From the NCBI GenBank assembly GCA_029959085.1, contig JARWIR010000002.1:64348154-64412153 (forward strand): a stretch of DNA of 64,000 bases, in the 5' to 3' direction. The notes beneath the pieces are model-generated. The model ran no database searches and was not told where the DNA came from. It saw only the letters and a program-made list of their open reading frames with translations. Below are positions 53,123 through 64,000 of this stretch, in pieces; position 1 is the first letter of the stretch, and each line of letters starts with the position of its first letter. Both the position numbers and the translations under genes were made by a program. The DNA is from Nemophila menziesii (lineage: Eukaryota > Streptophyta > Magnoliopsida > Boraginales > Hydrophyllaceae).

Positions 53123-54098
53123 TGTTAATACAAGACATATAAAGAAATGGAAAGTAATTCAGCCCAACTAAATTAAATATAATTATAATCTCTCAAATAA
53201 AATAACTCAATCAAAAAGCTAAACACAAAGTCTTTAAATAACATCCTCAAGCAAAGAGGTTTAGTTCATAATAAAAGAAGAAAAACTGATTAAAGAAAAA
53301 CTAATTAAAACTAAGGACATAATCATGTCTAATAGTAAAAATAAATATAAGTTACTCTTAATACTTAAGGAAATCGGTGAATGGTTGAGGTAGAATAGCT
53401 GAGTTTATAGACAATTCCTTGTCTTCTCCTCTTCCTTCTGCCTTGAGCGCTTTCCCCCTTTCTGAACTGATGGAATTGATAATATAATGATGTGATAATT
53501 GATAGATAATGAAATTGGGATGAACTATGGCTTATATATGAGCTAAAAACGTTTGGGCCTTCTTTAGGCTTACTAAATTAGGTTTAGAAGGGGCCCAACC
53601 CGTTTCACTAACCATAATTCTCGTTCAAACCACGGTAGAAGAAACGGGCATAACTTCTTCATCTTAACTACGAATTGACTTCCGTCACTTGCTCAACGTC
53701 CCTGACTTCAAGCTCTCTCTAAATAATAAGGAATTAGGTCCAAATATCTCACCAAAAAATCGTATTGACTGAAACACTAAGGCGCAAAGATTTCTTTGGC
53801 AAACACTCCAATTTTTTAAAGTGGGTTTAAGATCAATATCCGCTTTGACTTTGGGTTTCTCTTAATTTCTTTACGTCTTCTTCTCATATTTGAACCTTGT
53901 ATTGAGAATATACCTAAAATCTACACACTTAACACACAAATTAAATGTGCAAAAGCTCTATAAACAGTGATAAGTCCAAAACTAGAAGTAAAAGTGAAAT
54001 ATTCAAATTAACATGGAAAAATCTCTCACTTAGGCCTAATAAACTCCCAAAATAATGTCTTGTGAATGGATTTATCCATCACAAAAAGAGATACATCA
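53123..54098 (-). repeat. LTR, Z type, 5' half (minus)
   Basis: It matches the right half of the Z LTR at 16686-18271 (for example 'aacgtttgggcc', 'aaactcccaaaataatgtct') and ends in AGAGATACATCA. No PPT follows: the next bases are the pol of element I. So this is the outer 5' LTR edge of a Z element inserted in I; its left half was displaced by A. Confidence 0.75.
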
Positions 54099-54290
54099 GA
54101 TGCCTCATGGGACCATAGAGATTGAACATCCACCGAACAACGCACATACATGGTGAATGGTCATCGATTGAAAATATATCATTGATGGGAGAATATCATT
54201 TGTGAGGAAGATCGAAATCATGGAGAGGTTTGTACCTCATCGAAGTCGCGTAGCCCGCGAGGTAACCCGTCGCGCTTAACGACGTTAAAC
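54099..54290 (+). pseudogene. pol C-terminal fragment, element I
   Basis: Plus-strand remnant of the end of pol: PHGTIEIEHP and [12 protein letters not shown] align with [11 protein letters not shown] and [12 protein letters not shown] of C. It ends at 'gaggtaacccgtcgcgcttaacgacg', the sequence that follows pol in C and D. Everything upstream was removed or displaced by the Z LTR. Confidence 0.8.
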
Positions 54291-55330
54291 AAAATCCAGA
54301 TAAGGGTGAAAACCCATTTGTATTACAATTTATTGCTTTTATAGTATATATTATTAAAATTTAGTGTTTATTTATGTAATTGTGTGTATTAAAGGTAATG
54401 GGAGAGGTAAATATTAGAATTTTGTTGTGCAAGTAGGAATTATTGAGTTTAGGGTGAAAGAAGCTTGAGGAAGATAAGTGTACAACGCAATTTTGCAAGA
54501 CATTGCACCTGATGCGGCATACCACACTCGACCAAAACCGTGTACACGGTGCCCAATGCTCGGAATAGTCAGAAAAAATGGGAGTTGTAGCAAGAAATTC
54601 TGCGGTACACCACAAGACGAGAAGTGAGAATCGTGAGGAGATATCGACACTATATACATCCCAAGAAAATGGACGTAGAAGTTATGGTACACCGCGTCCC
54701 ATGCGGTATACCGTAACATAGTACAAAGCGTGTCTGCGGTACTCCACGCTTGAAGTGGTCAGAGATATTTGAGTTGTAACATACCCGAGTTGCAGTAAAC
54801 TGTAACTTGTGTGGTACACCGCACCATATCGACACAAACGATTCGCGACGAGGCTAAAGCATGCAAGAGTTACGGTGTACCGCAGTAAACGTGTGATACA
54901 CCGTACGGGGTCGGTTCAAACAAAAGAAAGAGATTACTTAGGGTTTCTCACAAGATAACCCTATTATCCTGCGTCCACATTCTTCACCTAGACAAAATTT
55001 CCCACCTTCAAACTCCATTGAACTTTCAAGAAATCTTGAGAAAACCTTAAACAACAAACCAAAACACCATTAAATCCTCCACCCATCCTCCACAAACACA
55101 TAAACATCACTACATCCATCTCATAACATCATTAAACACCAAAAATCTTAAATATTTTCATAAATTCTTCCACTTCAAGCAAGTTCTATTATTCCTTCAT
55201 TCTTCACAAGAGATCATTCAAGCATCATTACAAATCATTACAACCTAAAGAACACCAATCCTTCAAGGTTCAAAAACTTAAACTTAGACTTGGTTTATCT
55301 TTGAGTTGTGGGAAGAGATATGACGAAGAG
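54291..55330 (+). other. palindrome-rich spacer and leader, element I
   Basis: A PPT-like GAGTTTAGGGT lies at 54444-54454. Variants of the GCGGTGCACCGC palindrome recur between 54510 and 54910 ('tgcggtacaccaca', 'acaccgcgtcccatgcggta', 'ggtgtaccgcag'). A C/A-rich leader with few G runs 54950-55290, and a weak PPT-like word (55303) lies before the ATG near 55320. Confidence 0.65.
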
Positions 55331-55824
55331 AATGGCTGCAATCGAATCAAGAGGAAGGTTCAAAGCTTAGCAAAGAAGAAGACAAAGAAATCACCTTGGA
55401 AAACAAAATAGAAACTGATTATCATCCGTAAATCACCTAAGAGAGATCCAAAACCCAAGGTGATTACACACAAAGTGAAAGATACAAGCTAGGAAATAGA
55501 AGCCCAGCTGAACCAAAAGAAAAAGAACAGCCCAATAAGGATCGTCTTTCCTCCTCAACTCTGCAAGAAGGTATGGATAGCTTTGAACCCGAAACCCCAA
55601 ATTGGGCAGTGGCATTGTTCAATAGGATGGATAAACTCGGGAAGTTACAAGATAATAGTGTTCTGAATCAGTTGAGCTTTATGAGGGATGTCAAGCAAAT
55701 CCAAATGAACATTAGAACAGAGATCATTGAGACCTTTTTCGACTGCAAATTTAAGAGGATGTTCTATGGATACGTAACATCTTCTAAACCTTGTCCTAAA
55801 TTTCTTTTTATTGTGTTAGTGTAA
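55321..55824 (+). pseudogene. post-pol ORF remnant, element I
   Basis: It begins ATGACGAAGAGAATGG (MTKRMAAIESRGRF), the position and start context of the MTNRT ORFs in C and D, but stops early. The downstream frame 55573-55824 (MDSFEPETPNWAVALFNRMD, QLSFMRDVKQIQMNIRTEII) resembles the C-terminal helical part of the C ORF (PPWARNLQQEFELLKLDIG). It is broken. Confidence 0.5.
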
Positions 55825-56525
55825 ATTAGTAATTTTTTTTTGCTTTTTTAGTCTTTTTCGAGTCGTGGGGATACAACTCAGGTTTGAGTTGGGGGTGGGA
55901 CCTCGTTGTCCTCGTTCCTATTTTTATTTTTATTTGCTTTTCATAAACCATAAAATTAAGAAAAATAGTCTAAGGAATAGGTGTAGAATGAAGTGAATGT
56001 GCATGTTTAAACATTACAAATGACAGGAAATAGTGTGTTTTTGAAAGATATTACAAATGTCATAGTTTACTTGCATGAAAACATTTAATAAAGGATAAAA
56101 AGGATTGATAAGCAATGCATAGAAGTTAAGTTTGAAATTAGGAAGACTTGAGCGGTATGTAGAACGTGAGGTTTGAACTAGTGCATAACCCGCTTAACTT
56201 ATAAACTAAAAGTGAGAAAGTAACAAACTCTAGTAGTTAGGAAAATGATTGAGGCATTTCTTTGTTAGCCCTTGTTGACTTTAGTTTGCTTACCAGATAT
56301 TTATTGCATTATCCTTCTTAGCCCCTTTCTAGCCTTTGTATCCCTTTCTTTGATAAACCACATTATAAGCCTATACCATTTAGTTTTAAGACTTGAACAT
56401 ATGACCCGCTCTAGAATCACATGCCTTGACGTCACTTTTAAAAAGGTAGAGCGTTTACCAAAAAAGTCTCGGCGTCGTGTTGTCTCAGTCACCACAACAA
56501 ATTGGTCAGAGCTTTTGAAGTAATT
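55825..56525 (+). other. 3' non-coding region of element I
   Basis: It holds the conserved stem-loop region (about 55858-55880, one arm altered), the PPT-like GAGTTGGGGGT (55886-55896), and sequence matching D 33400-33900. The final PPT and the LTR start are missing; a truncated Z LTR begins near 56526. Confidence 0.6.
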
Positions 56526-57709
56526 CCTTTTAATAAAGATGTAGCTTGAAGTCAATTTCGCGTGGGAAGTGATGGAAGTGTATTCAGAGTTGAGACGAGA
56601 AAATTATGTCAGTTTTTCTAGCGTGACTCGAACCTGGACAACCTTGGTAAAAACGAGTTGGTCCATTTTTAAGCAACTTAAGTGAGCCCACAAGGTCCAA
56701 AACATTTATGGACCGAGTATATAAGCATACTAGAGCTCCTATTTTCATAATCCATCATTAGTTATCAAATTATTTCTGCAGAAGGAGCTCTAAACGCCTG
56801 GAAAAGAACGAAGGAGGGTTTCCACCCAAAATTCATCGTTCTCCACCATTCCACAACCTACCCATTCCGTATTATAGTTTAATTTGAGACCATTTTATCT
56901 TTTGAACATGATTTTGGTATTATTTTTACTATATTTTCATTTATTTAGTATGAGCTAAACACATTTTTCTTGAATCTTGCAATGGGTATGAACCCTAATT
57001 GATTATTATGGTTATTTTAGATATTTGGGATATTATTATATTTAAATAAAATTGAGGTTTTTTTATTCCTTTGTTTTATATATTTATGTTTGTTTCCTAT
57101 CCATGACTTGATCATGCGTGGGTAGTTTGAGACATTTGGCTAATACCCGAAGTAGGGGGTCGGATTTCAGACATAGTATATAAACGCCTAGTACGAGGCA
57201 TTGAACCTGGTGGTCTTGCCCACTAGGTAATCAATAGGGTAAGAGTTTAGTTCATCTGAAAGCCAATTGGTGGGTAGGATTGCGCTCTAAGTCTACCATG
57301 ACGGGAGTTAGAAAAACCATTAAATCCCAGCTAATGAGAAACACTCAATGCGCTCTTATACCAATAACAAGATAATAATTGATTAGAAGGATTATTCGTA
57401 AGACTCAAGCAATACTCTCATTCTTTCTTATCTCTTTAGTAGTTTTACTTAGTTGCACTTTAAATAAGTTTTTTAATTATTGCAACTTGGTCCTTTAATC
57501 GAAATACCCAACAAATATCAATTATATTATATTAGTTTTATCGCAACTTTACATTTCACTACATTCGAAACACAATTATCTCAATAATAGTAGTCCATGT
57601 GGAAACGGTAACCTTACCTTATCAATTTGTTACTTGACGACGACCCGTACACTTGTAGGAAGTTACAAGTCCTATTGGTGTTGGTTTATTATATCACACC
57701 TAGGAAGCA
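56526..57709 (+). repeat. LTR, Z type, 3' part (plus)
   Basis: It matches the Z LTR at 15962-16685 from 'cgcgtgggaagtga' on and continues through Z-type sequence ('gaacctggtggtcttgccca') to an X/Z-like end 'tatcacacctaggaagca'. The 5' part is missing. It could be the 3' LTR of element I or a separate fragment. Confidence 0.6.
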
Positions 57710-59226
57710 AATACCCGGCATTAAGACACTTAAATTCACACTACTTTTCCACATACCCAATATACCTCCAGACTACTAACCTTTCTCCCGGGTTAAAAAA
57801 ACGCCTAATTAAACTCGGCGTTCTGAATAATATCATCTACACATGTAAAATTTACAAGCGTCTAAAAAGACACATAAGAGACGGTTTATATTACAGCGAT
57901 TTGCACACTTTTCTAGTCAACGACACCCCCTTTCCTTAACGGTTTCAAATCAAGTTTCTTGTTGACAGATTTAGGTTATCTTAAAGACAAATCTGATATC
58001 ATATATATATTTTTTGAGCCATGTATAATCTATTGATTTCTCACAATTCCTTTCCAAACAACTTTCACCATATTTTTAGAGAATGTAGAAACCCATTCCA
58101 AGTTAACCTCTATGTCAACCTTGTTAATATAGTCGCTTAGTCAAGGAAGCATCTGGGAGTTTGCGAGGGTGGACGGTTGCCCACTCCGGTCCCAGGAAAC
58201 AATGAAAAATGCCAAAATATTTTGCAAAATATACACTTTCGTCCCCGAAAAATCTAATATTCGTCCACCCGAGCTAAAATCCGTCCCCAAACCTCTTCAA
58301 ATTAGAAATTACTAACAAATAGAATATGTTGCTCTAAACTATACTAATTTTTGCCTTTCTGGACATCCATCCTGGGCCATCACTTCACTTAATCCATTTC
58401 TTAACAAGTCATGGAACCATTTCCAAGCAACCAAATCGATATTAAAATACACTCCACCTTGTATGCACGCATATAAACATTGTTATAAATAGTTCAATTG
58501 GTTTTCAAAAGAGTCCACTCATTGCAACTCTTGGCCCAAGAAAATGTCCAAAAAAAACTATATAAACAAAAAAATTAGACAAATCCAAAAATCTTCACTT
58601 AAACAAATCTATAACTCAAGGAGCCTAGAATTTATCCCAAATATCGACCCATTCCATCAAGTAGGCCCAACAAGCCCTGACTCACAATCCTTAACATGTT
58701 GGCCCAATCGGCCTTCACTCCCTTCTTCTTCAATATATTCACTAGCAGTAATTTTCAGAATCTGCCTTTCAAGATTGATAATTACCTAAGCTTAGTTAAC
58801 TATGAAAGTGCATAACTTATAAAAACGGTAAGATTCAAAATAAGTTATAAATTGCATAACTCTAGCCCCCTGTTTCCTATATCTGAAGCTGAGTGAAACC
58901 CGTTCGATGTATCGAATTTGCTAATAAGCCATTTCCAGTTTCGTATTTGCGTGCCATTGGTCCCTATGTTATGTGAAAGACTGGTATATTTGCTACGTTT
59001 TTAATACCATAGGAATACATTTGCTACTTCACATAATACATGGATTATTCATGCAATTAACCCTTCCTAATTTGAAGCTGAGTCAAAAGCTGTTTTATAA
59101 TTTCAAATCCGGTTACTTTTAAGACTAATACAGTGATTTGCAATATAAAAACAGGGGGCCATTTGCAATATAGACTTAAATTGTGTTCTTACCATATATA
59201 TTTGTTCCTTTTTTTTCTTTCTATAG
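57710..59226. other. AT-rich DNA without recognised genes
   Basis: Two plus-strand open frames (57634-57939 and 58544-58789) show no similarity I can recognise and no codon pattern suggesting selection. A C-rich word 'cgtccccgaaaaatc' and relatives recur at 58230-58300. Probably decayed repeats. Confidence 0.45.
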
Positions 59227-59700
59227 AAGTCAGAATTTGGAAGTGTGCAAAACCCAGGAAGCTGCAGAATGCTTAGCGGAAAATGATAAGAAATAAAGAA
59301 GAAAGAAAGAAGAAAAAGAAGATGTGTTTTTTTGTTTATTTATCATCAGGCTTTATATACCACAACTTTAAAAAGAGTGATAAAGAGGTTAATTAGTCCA
59401 TTAAAGACCCGTGAAAGAGACATAAAACTGAAACAGTTGAACCATTTTCATTCTGTATTAAATCAAGTTAAAAAATCTTTCTCAATTAAGATCAGTTAAA
59501 GCAATATTGAATGAAGGAAAAGAGAATATCAGTTTGAAACAAAAATATGTTATACCATTTAGTGTTAAACAGATAGTAAGAAAACAAATTTGTGATCAAT
59601 TTAATGCAAAAGACAAAGAAGTTACAGTCAATACTAGTCTCTCGAGCTGGCTAGTTGAATCTAAAAAAACACCTGATTATGAAGATGAAGTAGGATAGTT
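59227..59700 (+). pseudogene. exon-like remnants of an unidentified plant gene
   Basis: After a good splice-acceptor-like tract ending in AG (about 59226), the plus strand reads SQNLEVCKTQEAAECLAEND up to a stop. At 59430-59490 it reads LNHFHSVLNQVKKSFS, and in another frame 59489-59698 gives LRSVKAILNEGKENISLKQK, then AKDKEVTVNTSLSSWLVES and a stop. Composition is protein-like and differs from the surroundings, but the blocks lie in different frames with no complete gene model. I do not recognise the family with confidence. Confidence 0.35.
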
Positions 59701-60300
59701 CAGGTTCTGTTTGTATATTTGTCTGAAAAAGCACAATGTGTTCAAAAAAGTTCAAGAAAGGCTGGTTTTAAGAGAACATTCAAGCATAACAAACTAGTGC
59801 ATAGAGATGGTACATGTTTTTGAGTTACGATATTGCACCTTTGATGTTAAAGTGGGACCCGAAATTACAACTGAATCCACACCATTTTAGAATGGTGTAG
59901 TTTAAGGGACACATTTTGTGTTGATTACTTTGTACTATATATATTACGTATATAGTACTAGTAGTGTACAAACTGAGTTTGTTGTAGATAATTTTTTCAA
60001 GGCAACATACCAATGCTTAAGATGGCAATTAAATCTATTCATTATCTATAAAAACTTGTTTAACAAAGATGAGAATTTTAGTTTCAGTTTTTTCTCATGT
60101 CAGAGAACAAATCTAAATTTATTCTAAGGCATAGCAGAGAACCGAAAATAATTTAACACAATCTAAAAATAGAAGTGTAAATATAATAAAATTAACAAAA
60201 GTATATTTTACAGACAAACAGTAACTTCATTCAAAAAAAAATAATAAGATAATGAACAAAACGAGAAGTGTTTGATCCGATCAAACATGTGTAATAGCAA
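59701..60300. other. intergenic DNA, nothing supported
   Basis: AT-rich sequence with short chance ORFs on both strands. No RNA gene or repeat boundary was seen. Confidence 0.45.
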
Positions 60301-60309
60301 CCTCCCCAC

Positions 60310-61198
60310 GATCATCATCTACAAATTCCTGTTAAGACAAATAAAGTTTTAGTGACTGACTAAAAGGGAACCTCAAGTTTGATCATAACTTCATTAAATT
60401 ATGATTTACTTATAAAAAAGTGACAATCAACACACCTGATTATTATTCTTATTATTATTCGCTGTCAGAAGAATCAGTATATTCGCAAGATATTTTGAGT
60501 TGATGATGACCCCAATATTTGACATGCTGATCTTGAATAAGTCTGACTGAATTTTCAGCAGAAGGATTGCACATATACAACTGAATCATGCGTATGGAAG
60601 TAATGTATATTGAGCATGTAATACTCATATATAATATATAAGATGACTCCTCCTGACAGCTTAAGCTTTTGGGAGAATCGGTTGTCTAACAATGTATGCA
60701 AAATCTTGAGGGATCTCTACAAGCTTATTGCAATCCTTCACGACCAGATGTTCGAGGCTAGGAAAGTTATTACGAGTTGCATTCCAGTATTCAAGATCTT
60801 CCATGTATTCCAACTTCAAGTATTTGAGTTTTGGGAACACAATGTCATCTTCTATATCCCATCTTTCACCTTCAAATGCATTGAATTTTAACTTGAGAGC
60901 CTCCAAATTCTTTAGCATTGCAAGTTGTAACATTGCATTCCATGGCATTTGAAACTTCATTAAAGTAATTTTCTTCAGATTGGAAGGGAAATTGAACTTA
61001 CATGGATATTTACCTACACCCATGTACTCCACCTTGAGTGATATTAGTTTATTGAGAAACTCCAGCATTGGGAACCGGTTGCATTTTATATCATCATCCC
61101 ATGAATCGAGAAATCTACACTTCAGTTTCAGAATGCATGATAACCTTCTCAACATCTTCTCCATATCGTCTCCATAAGCAAGAATAGGTTCCGAAAAT
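60310..61198 (-). pseudogene. R1/late-blight-type NBS-LRR, LRR C-terminal fragment
   Basis: Minus-strand LRR end of a CC-NBS-LRR immune receptor related to the Solanum R1 group. From 61198: SEPILAYGDDMEKMLRRLSC, LKLKCRFLDSWDD, then LRR units FNFPSNLKKITLMKFQMPW, KNLEALKLKFNAFEGERWD, FPKLKYLKLEYMEDLEYWN and FPSLEHLVVKDCNKLVEIP. After DFAYIV (60690) about 100 bases of unrelated DNA intervene. Then the C-terminus resumes at 60589 (MIQLYMCNPSAENSVRLIQD, YTDSSDSE, stop at 60455-60457). A possible further spliced segment (EFVDDDRGEVAITHV) lies at about 60290-60333 and may be a 3' UTR exon. The coiled coil, NB-ARC and first LRRs are absent: a copia LTR starts at 61199 in the middle of the LRR. Confidence 0.85.
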
Positions 61199-62349
61199 GA
61201 AGACAAAATGAAGACAAAAATGCATATATCCGTTGGGGATATTAATATATCCGTTGGAGACAATTCTTATGACCGTTGGGAGCATTTTGCAGCTATATAT
61301 TGAAGGTCTTTCAAGGCTACAATCACACCTTCAACCCATATACACTAAGGGGCTTAATTGTTATCATCCAAGAAGGTGTCAAGAGCTTAAAAAGTCTTAT
61401 CTACTCAATTAAGGAGTTAATCCAATAAGCCACAAAGTTCTATCTACTCAAGAGGAGTCTTTCATGCTTAAGTGTTATATCTACTCAAGAGAAGTATTAA
61501 GCTAATAGTTATATCATCTCTTTAGGAGTTCATTAGCAAAGTTGTTTCACCCTTTAAACACTTTGTATTTATCCTCTTAAGTCTAGTTCTTGTAATAGAT
61601 AGATTAAGAGAGAATTTGAGTATCGATAGTATACTCGGTGTCCTTGTGTTGAGATAGCACAAGTGTTTGAGTATCGGGAGTATACTCGGTGTCCTTGTGT
61701 TGCGATAGCACAAGTGTTTGTCCTTCGTGTTATCGAAGAGGTTGTAAGGGTTATTGTGTTCTCGACCCGGTTAAGAGAGACACGGGAGCTTAGTGAAAAG
61801 CTTGAAATCCTAAGGAGGCTTCCTTAGGTAGTGGATGTAGGGAAACCGAACCACTATAAATCGTGTGTATCTTTCTATCCCTACTCTATTTACTTTCCGC
61901 ACTTTATATGTTTGATAATATGCTAGTATGAATATTGTGATATTGATTATCTAGTTTATCTAACATATTGTCATCTAGAGTAGAAAGAGATTAGAAACTC
62001 GTTTTACTTGATAAAATGCTTATATGAATAGTTTGATAATATTGTCTTTTAGGATTATCTAATTCATGACTATTTAGTTTTGATTATATGCTTACTAGTA
62101 TGAATATCGTGATTATGTTTTTCTAGCTAATCAAACTTTGGTCTTCTAAATTAGTAAGAGAATAGATAATCGATTTACTTGTTTAACTTATATATCGAAC
62201 CTCTAACTTATCCTTTGCATGATCCCATGAGTGTTTGATATATTAGTTGACTTAGAAGTTTTTCTCTTAAACTTATTATTGTCCAAAAGATTTTTAATTA
62301 GGCATTAATCTTATTAGTAATCCTATTCACCCCCCCTCTAGGACTTTCA
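61199..62349 (+). repeat. 5' LTR of a Ty1/copia-type element
   Basis: Plus orientation, ending ...CCCCCCCTCTAGGACTTTCA directly before a tRNA-iMet PBS. The start is placed at TGAAGACAAAATGAAGAC, where LRR coding similarity ends, giving about 1151 bp; the exact start is uncertain. Inside lie two tandem 51-bp units (61618-61719, 'gagtatcg..agtatactcg') and degenerate 'tatctactcaag' repeats (61400-61500). Confidence 0.75.
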
Positions 62350-62351
62350 AT

Positions 62352-62364
62352 TGGTATCAGAGCC
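62352..62364 (+). other. primer-binding site (initiator tRNA-Met)
   Basis: TGGTATCAGAGCC is the complement of the 3' end of plant initiator tRNA-Met, the standard PBS of Ty1/copia elements. It starts two bases after the LTR end. Confidence 0.93.
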
Positions 62365-64000
62365 TAACTCTACGTGAATAGCTTAACCGTTAGTAGAGTA
62401 AACGATTTGGAATTTAATCTTTTGGAAGTGTTGTTTTCTACACAACCTCCATTTTCTTGTAGGTGATCGTTACTTTGCTTGGAGGAAACAAATGGAAGAA
62501 TTAATATACGAAAGAACGCTCAAATCTCGAAAAAGGAAAATCCGGTGATTTCTTTTCTTTATCTCGTATATAATATTGCGTTTCCTCCCTATGGCTTGCG
62601 TTTTTAATTATGTTTTGGATTGTGATTTGATTAGTTGTGTTTGTTGTTATCATGTTTTATCTTTGGATATTATCTTGTGATTCTAATCATTGTTTTAATG
62701 TTATTAGTGTTATTGCATCTAATTCTCATGAATGATGTTGTTGCACTTTAGCTCTTAGAATTTTGGTAATTGCATTTTATTCCCCAAAATTTTCAAAATT
62801 GCACTTTGACCCCTCATAGTTATTAAATTCTCCAAAGTGTCATAGTTTGAACTTCATAATCTTTCACATGTAAAATTTGCCATTTTAGTTCATATATTTG
62901 AAAAATTGCATTTTTTAGTCCCTACTTTGTGAAATTGCTTTTTAGTCCCTCAACGATTATAAATTGCACTTTTTATTCTTACAAGTTTTTATATCCTTTT
63001 AAAAGTGCCTATTGATTGATAAAAGGGAAAAAGATCAAAGATATTAGTTTACTCTTTAAAATCTTAATTTATCTTTATCACAAATTTGCATTTTCATATA
63101 GGTGAGTTTTTAACGAAATTGCATTTCAAAATATTTTTCCGATAATCTTTTGCATTTTCCATAGCATTTCAAAAATGTTTTTATGCATAGAATTATGGGA
63201 ATTTTATCCATTATTGGTCATTAACTCATTTGCATGAATTTGCTTAGCCTTACTATCTATATGTTGTGCTTCATTATGTGCTTATATGGTTTATTCCCTA
63301 TTATGCAAATATCTTGTATAACTTGACCTTTTCATGCTTAAAATTGCTTAGTTTTTACATTGGATCTTTTTGTACTTTTTTAAAAATATAGGGGTATTTG
63401 TGAAATAAACTGTTTTATTTGTTTTCGGGATTTCCATGTTGAATCTTTTCAAAACAAAAGCGTTTTTAGTAGTTTTAAAATATTTCTAAACTATTGGGGA
63501 GTTTTCGTATTAGTTTCGGGTGTTTATGCAAATTGCCTATTTTCTATATCTTGTGATTGCTCTATTTCGTTTGCTAAGTTCTAAATTTGCATTTTTGGTT
63601 TTTGAGTTGCTTAAATTATTTATTTCGAATTTTATATTGTTGTGTTAATGTTGCTAACAATATTCTTGATGATATTGGTGTTATTGCACTCTTAGTCCTT
63701 GATCTTATTCAAATTGCATTATGTTTCCTATAGGTTGAAAAATATTGATTTGAGGTCCCTATAGTTTGAACAAGTTGCACTTAGCTTTCTTATGATTGAA
63801 AATTAGACCTAGGTCCCTATTGTCTTGAGAAAGTTATACTTAGGTCCTTGAAGTTTTTCAAAATTGCATTTAGTCCCTAAACTTTTGAAAAATGCATATT
63901 GACCCCTATACTTTTCAAAGATTAAATTTTACCCCTTGATTTCTTAAAATCGGTTCAAATTTTCTTATTGGTAAAAAGGGGAGATATTATTGGTCAAACT
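62365..64000 (+). mobile_element. internal region of the copia-type element, no coding seen
   Basis: This is 1.6 kb of T-rich internal sequence without an ORF of 60 codons in any frame. Degenerate units of about 28-35 bases, of the kind 'attgcacttttagtccct...tttgaaa', recur at 62740-62990 and 63690-63940. The last bases contain a purine run (GGTAAAAAGGGGAGAT, 63970-63985) that looks like a PPT. If so, the 3' LTR starts at the window edge and the element is a non-coding LARD-like derivative; otherwise gag-pol lies beyond the window. Confidence 0.6.

Noticed and set aside
57634..57939. 101-residue plus-strand ORF as a host gene
   Set aside because: It starts inside the end of a Z LTR, has no recognisable domain, and the composition matches the non-coding surroundings.

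Overview
The window is nuclear DNA from a flowering plant, probably a eudicot and plausibly an asterid. The reasons are an intact plant-type NRT2 nitrate transporter, an R1/late-blight-type NBS-LRR fragment, spliced remnants of a plant CSN1 gene, a tRNA-derived SINE, MITEs, and Athila/Tat-type Ty3 retrotransposons primed by tRNA-Asp. The DNA is AT-rich and mostly repetitive. Only one gene looks functional: the NRT2-type high-affinity nitrate transporter at 10097-11578 (+), with its own TATA box and 3' UTR.

Layout. 1-3112: a minus-strand Athila-like element remnant (post-pol ORF, palindrome-rich spacer) split by an LTR at 1351-2916. 3113-3926: four exons of a broken CSN1 (COP9 signalosome subunit 1) pseudogene, minus strand. 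4122-4491: a (TA)n tract and a 5'-truncated LINE tail with target-site duplication. 6642-8197: a solo LTR. 8410-8537: a MITE with a 9-bp duplication. 8590-9117: an LTR fragment. 9118-9495: a composite SINE. 9496-12528: the NRT2 gene and two minisatellites. 13900-57709: a 44-kb nest of Athila-like elements.

The nest holds three LTR types, here called X, Y and Z. F (13900-15961, minus, X). Z LTRs head to head (15962-18271). J LTR (18300-18910). E (18911-26577, minus, X), whose protease is joined directly to an integrase C-terminal module. D (26578-35858, plus), with an X-type 5' LTR and gag-pro but a Y-type 3' half and 3' LTR, and a LINE fragment inside its post-pol ORF. C (35859-43202, minus, Y), the only element retaining RT, RNase H and integrase. 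B (43203-50757, minus, X). A (50758-53122, minus, X; its LTR carries a Stowaway MITE). A partial Z LTR (53123-54098). I (54099-57709, plus), the tail of pol, the post-pol ORF and a Z LTR. 57710-60300 is low-coding DNA with exon-like debris at 59227-59700. 60455-61198 is an R1-type LRR fragment (minus), cut by a Ty1/copia-type element whose 5' LTR is 61199-62349 and which has no coding capacity up to the window end.

The most interesting signals come from comparing the nested elements with each other. (1) The X elements share one architecture in three copies: gag-protease followed directly by the integrase C-terminal GPF module, with no RT, RNase H or integrase core. This suggests a non-autonomous lineage, possibly served by Y elements such as C. 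(2) The long 3' region of every element carries up to five copies of a polypurine-tract-like motif (core GAGTTTGGGGT) in conserved order; the last is the PPT beside the LTR. (3) Between pol and the post-pol ORF lie arrays of short palindromes whose sequence differs between elements (GCGGTGCACCGC versus ACCGGGAACCCGGT) while the palindromic form is kept. (4) A stem-loop (GAGTCGTG...CACGACTC) follows the last ORF in all families. (5) Every LTR starts with a terminal hairpin. None of these has a function that can be shown from sequence alone.
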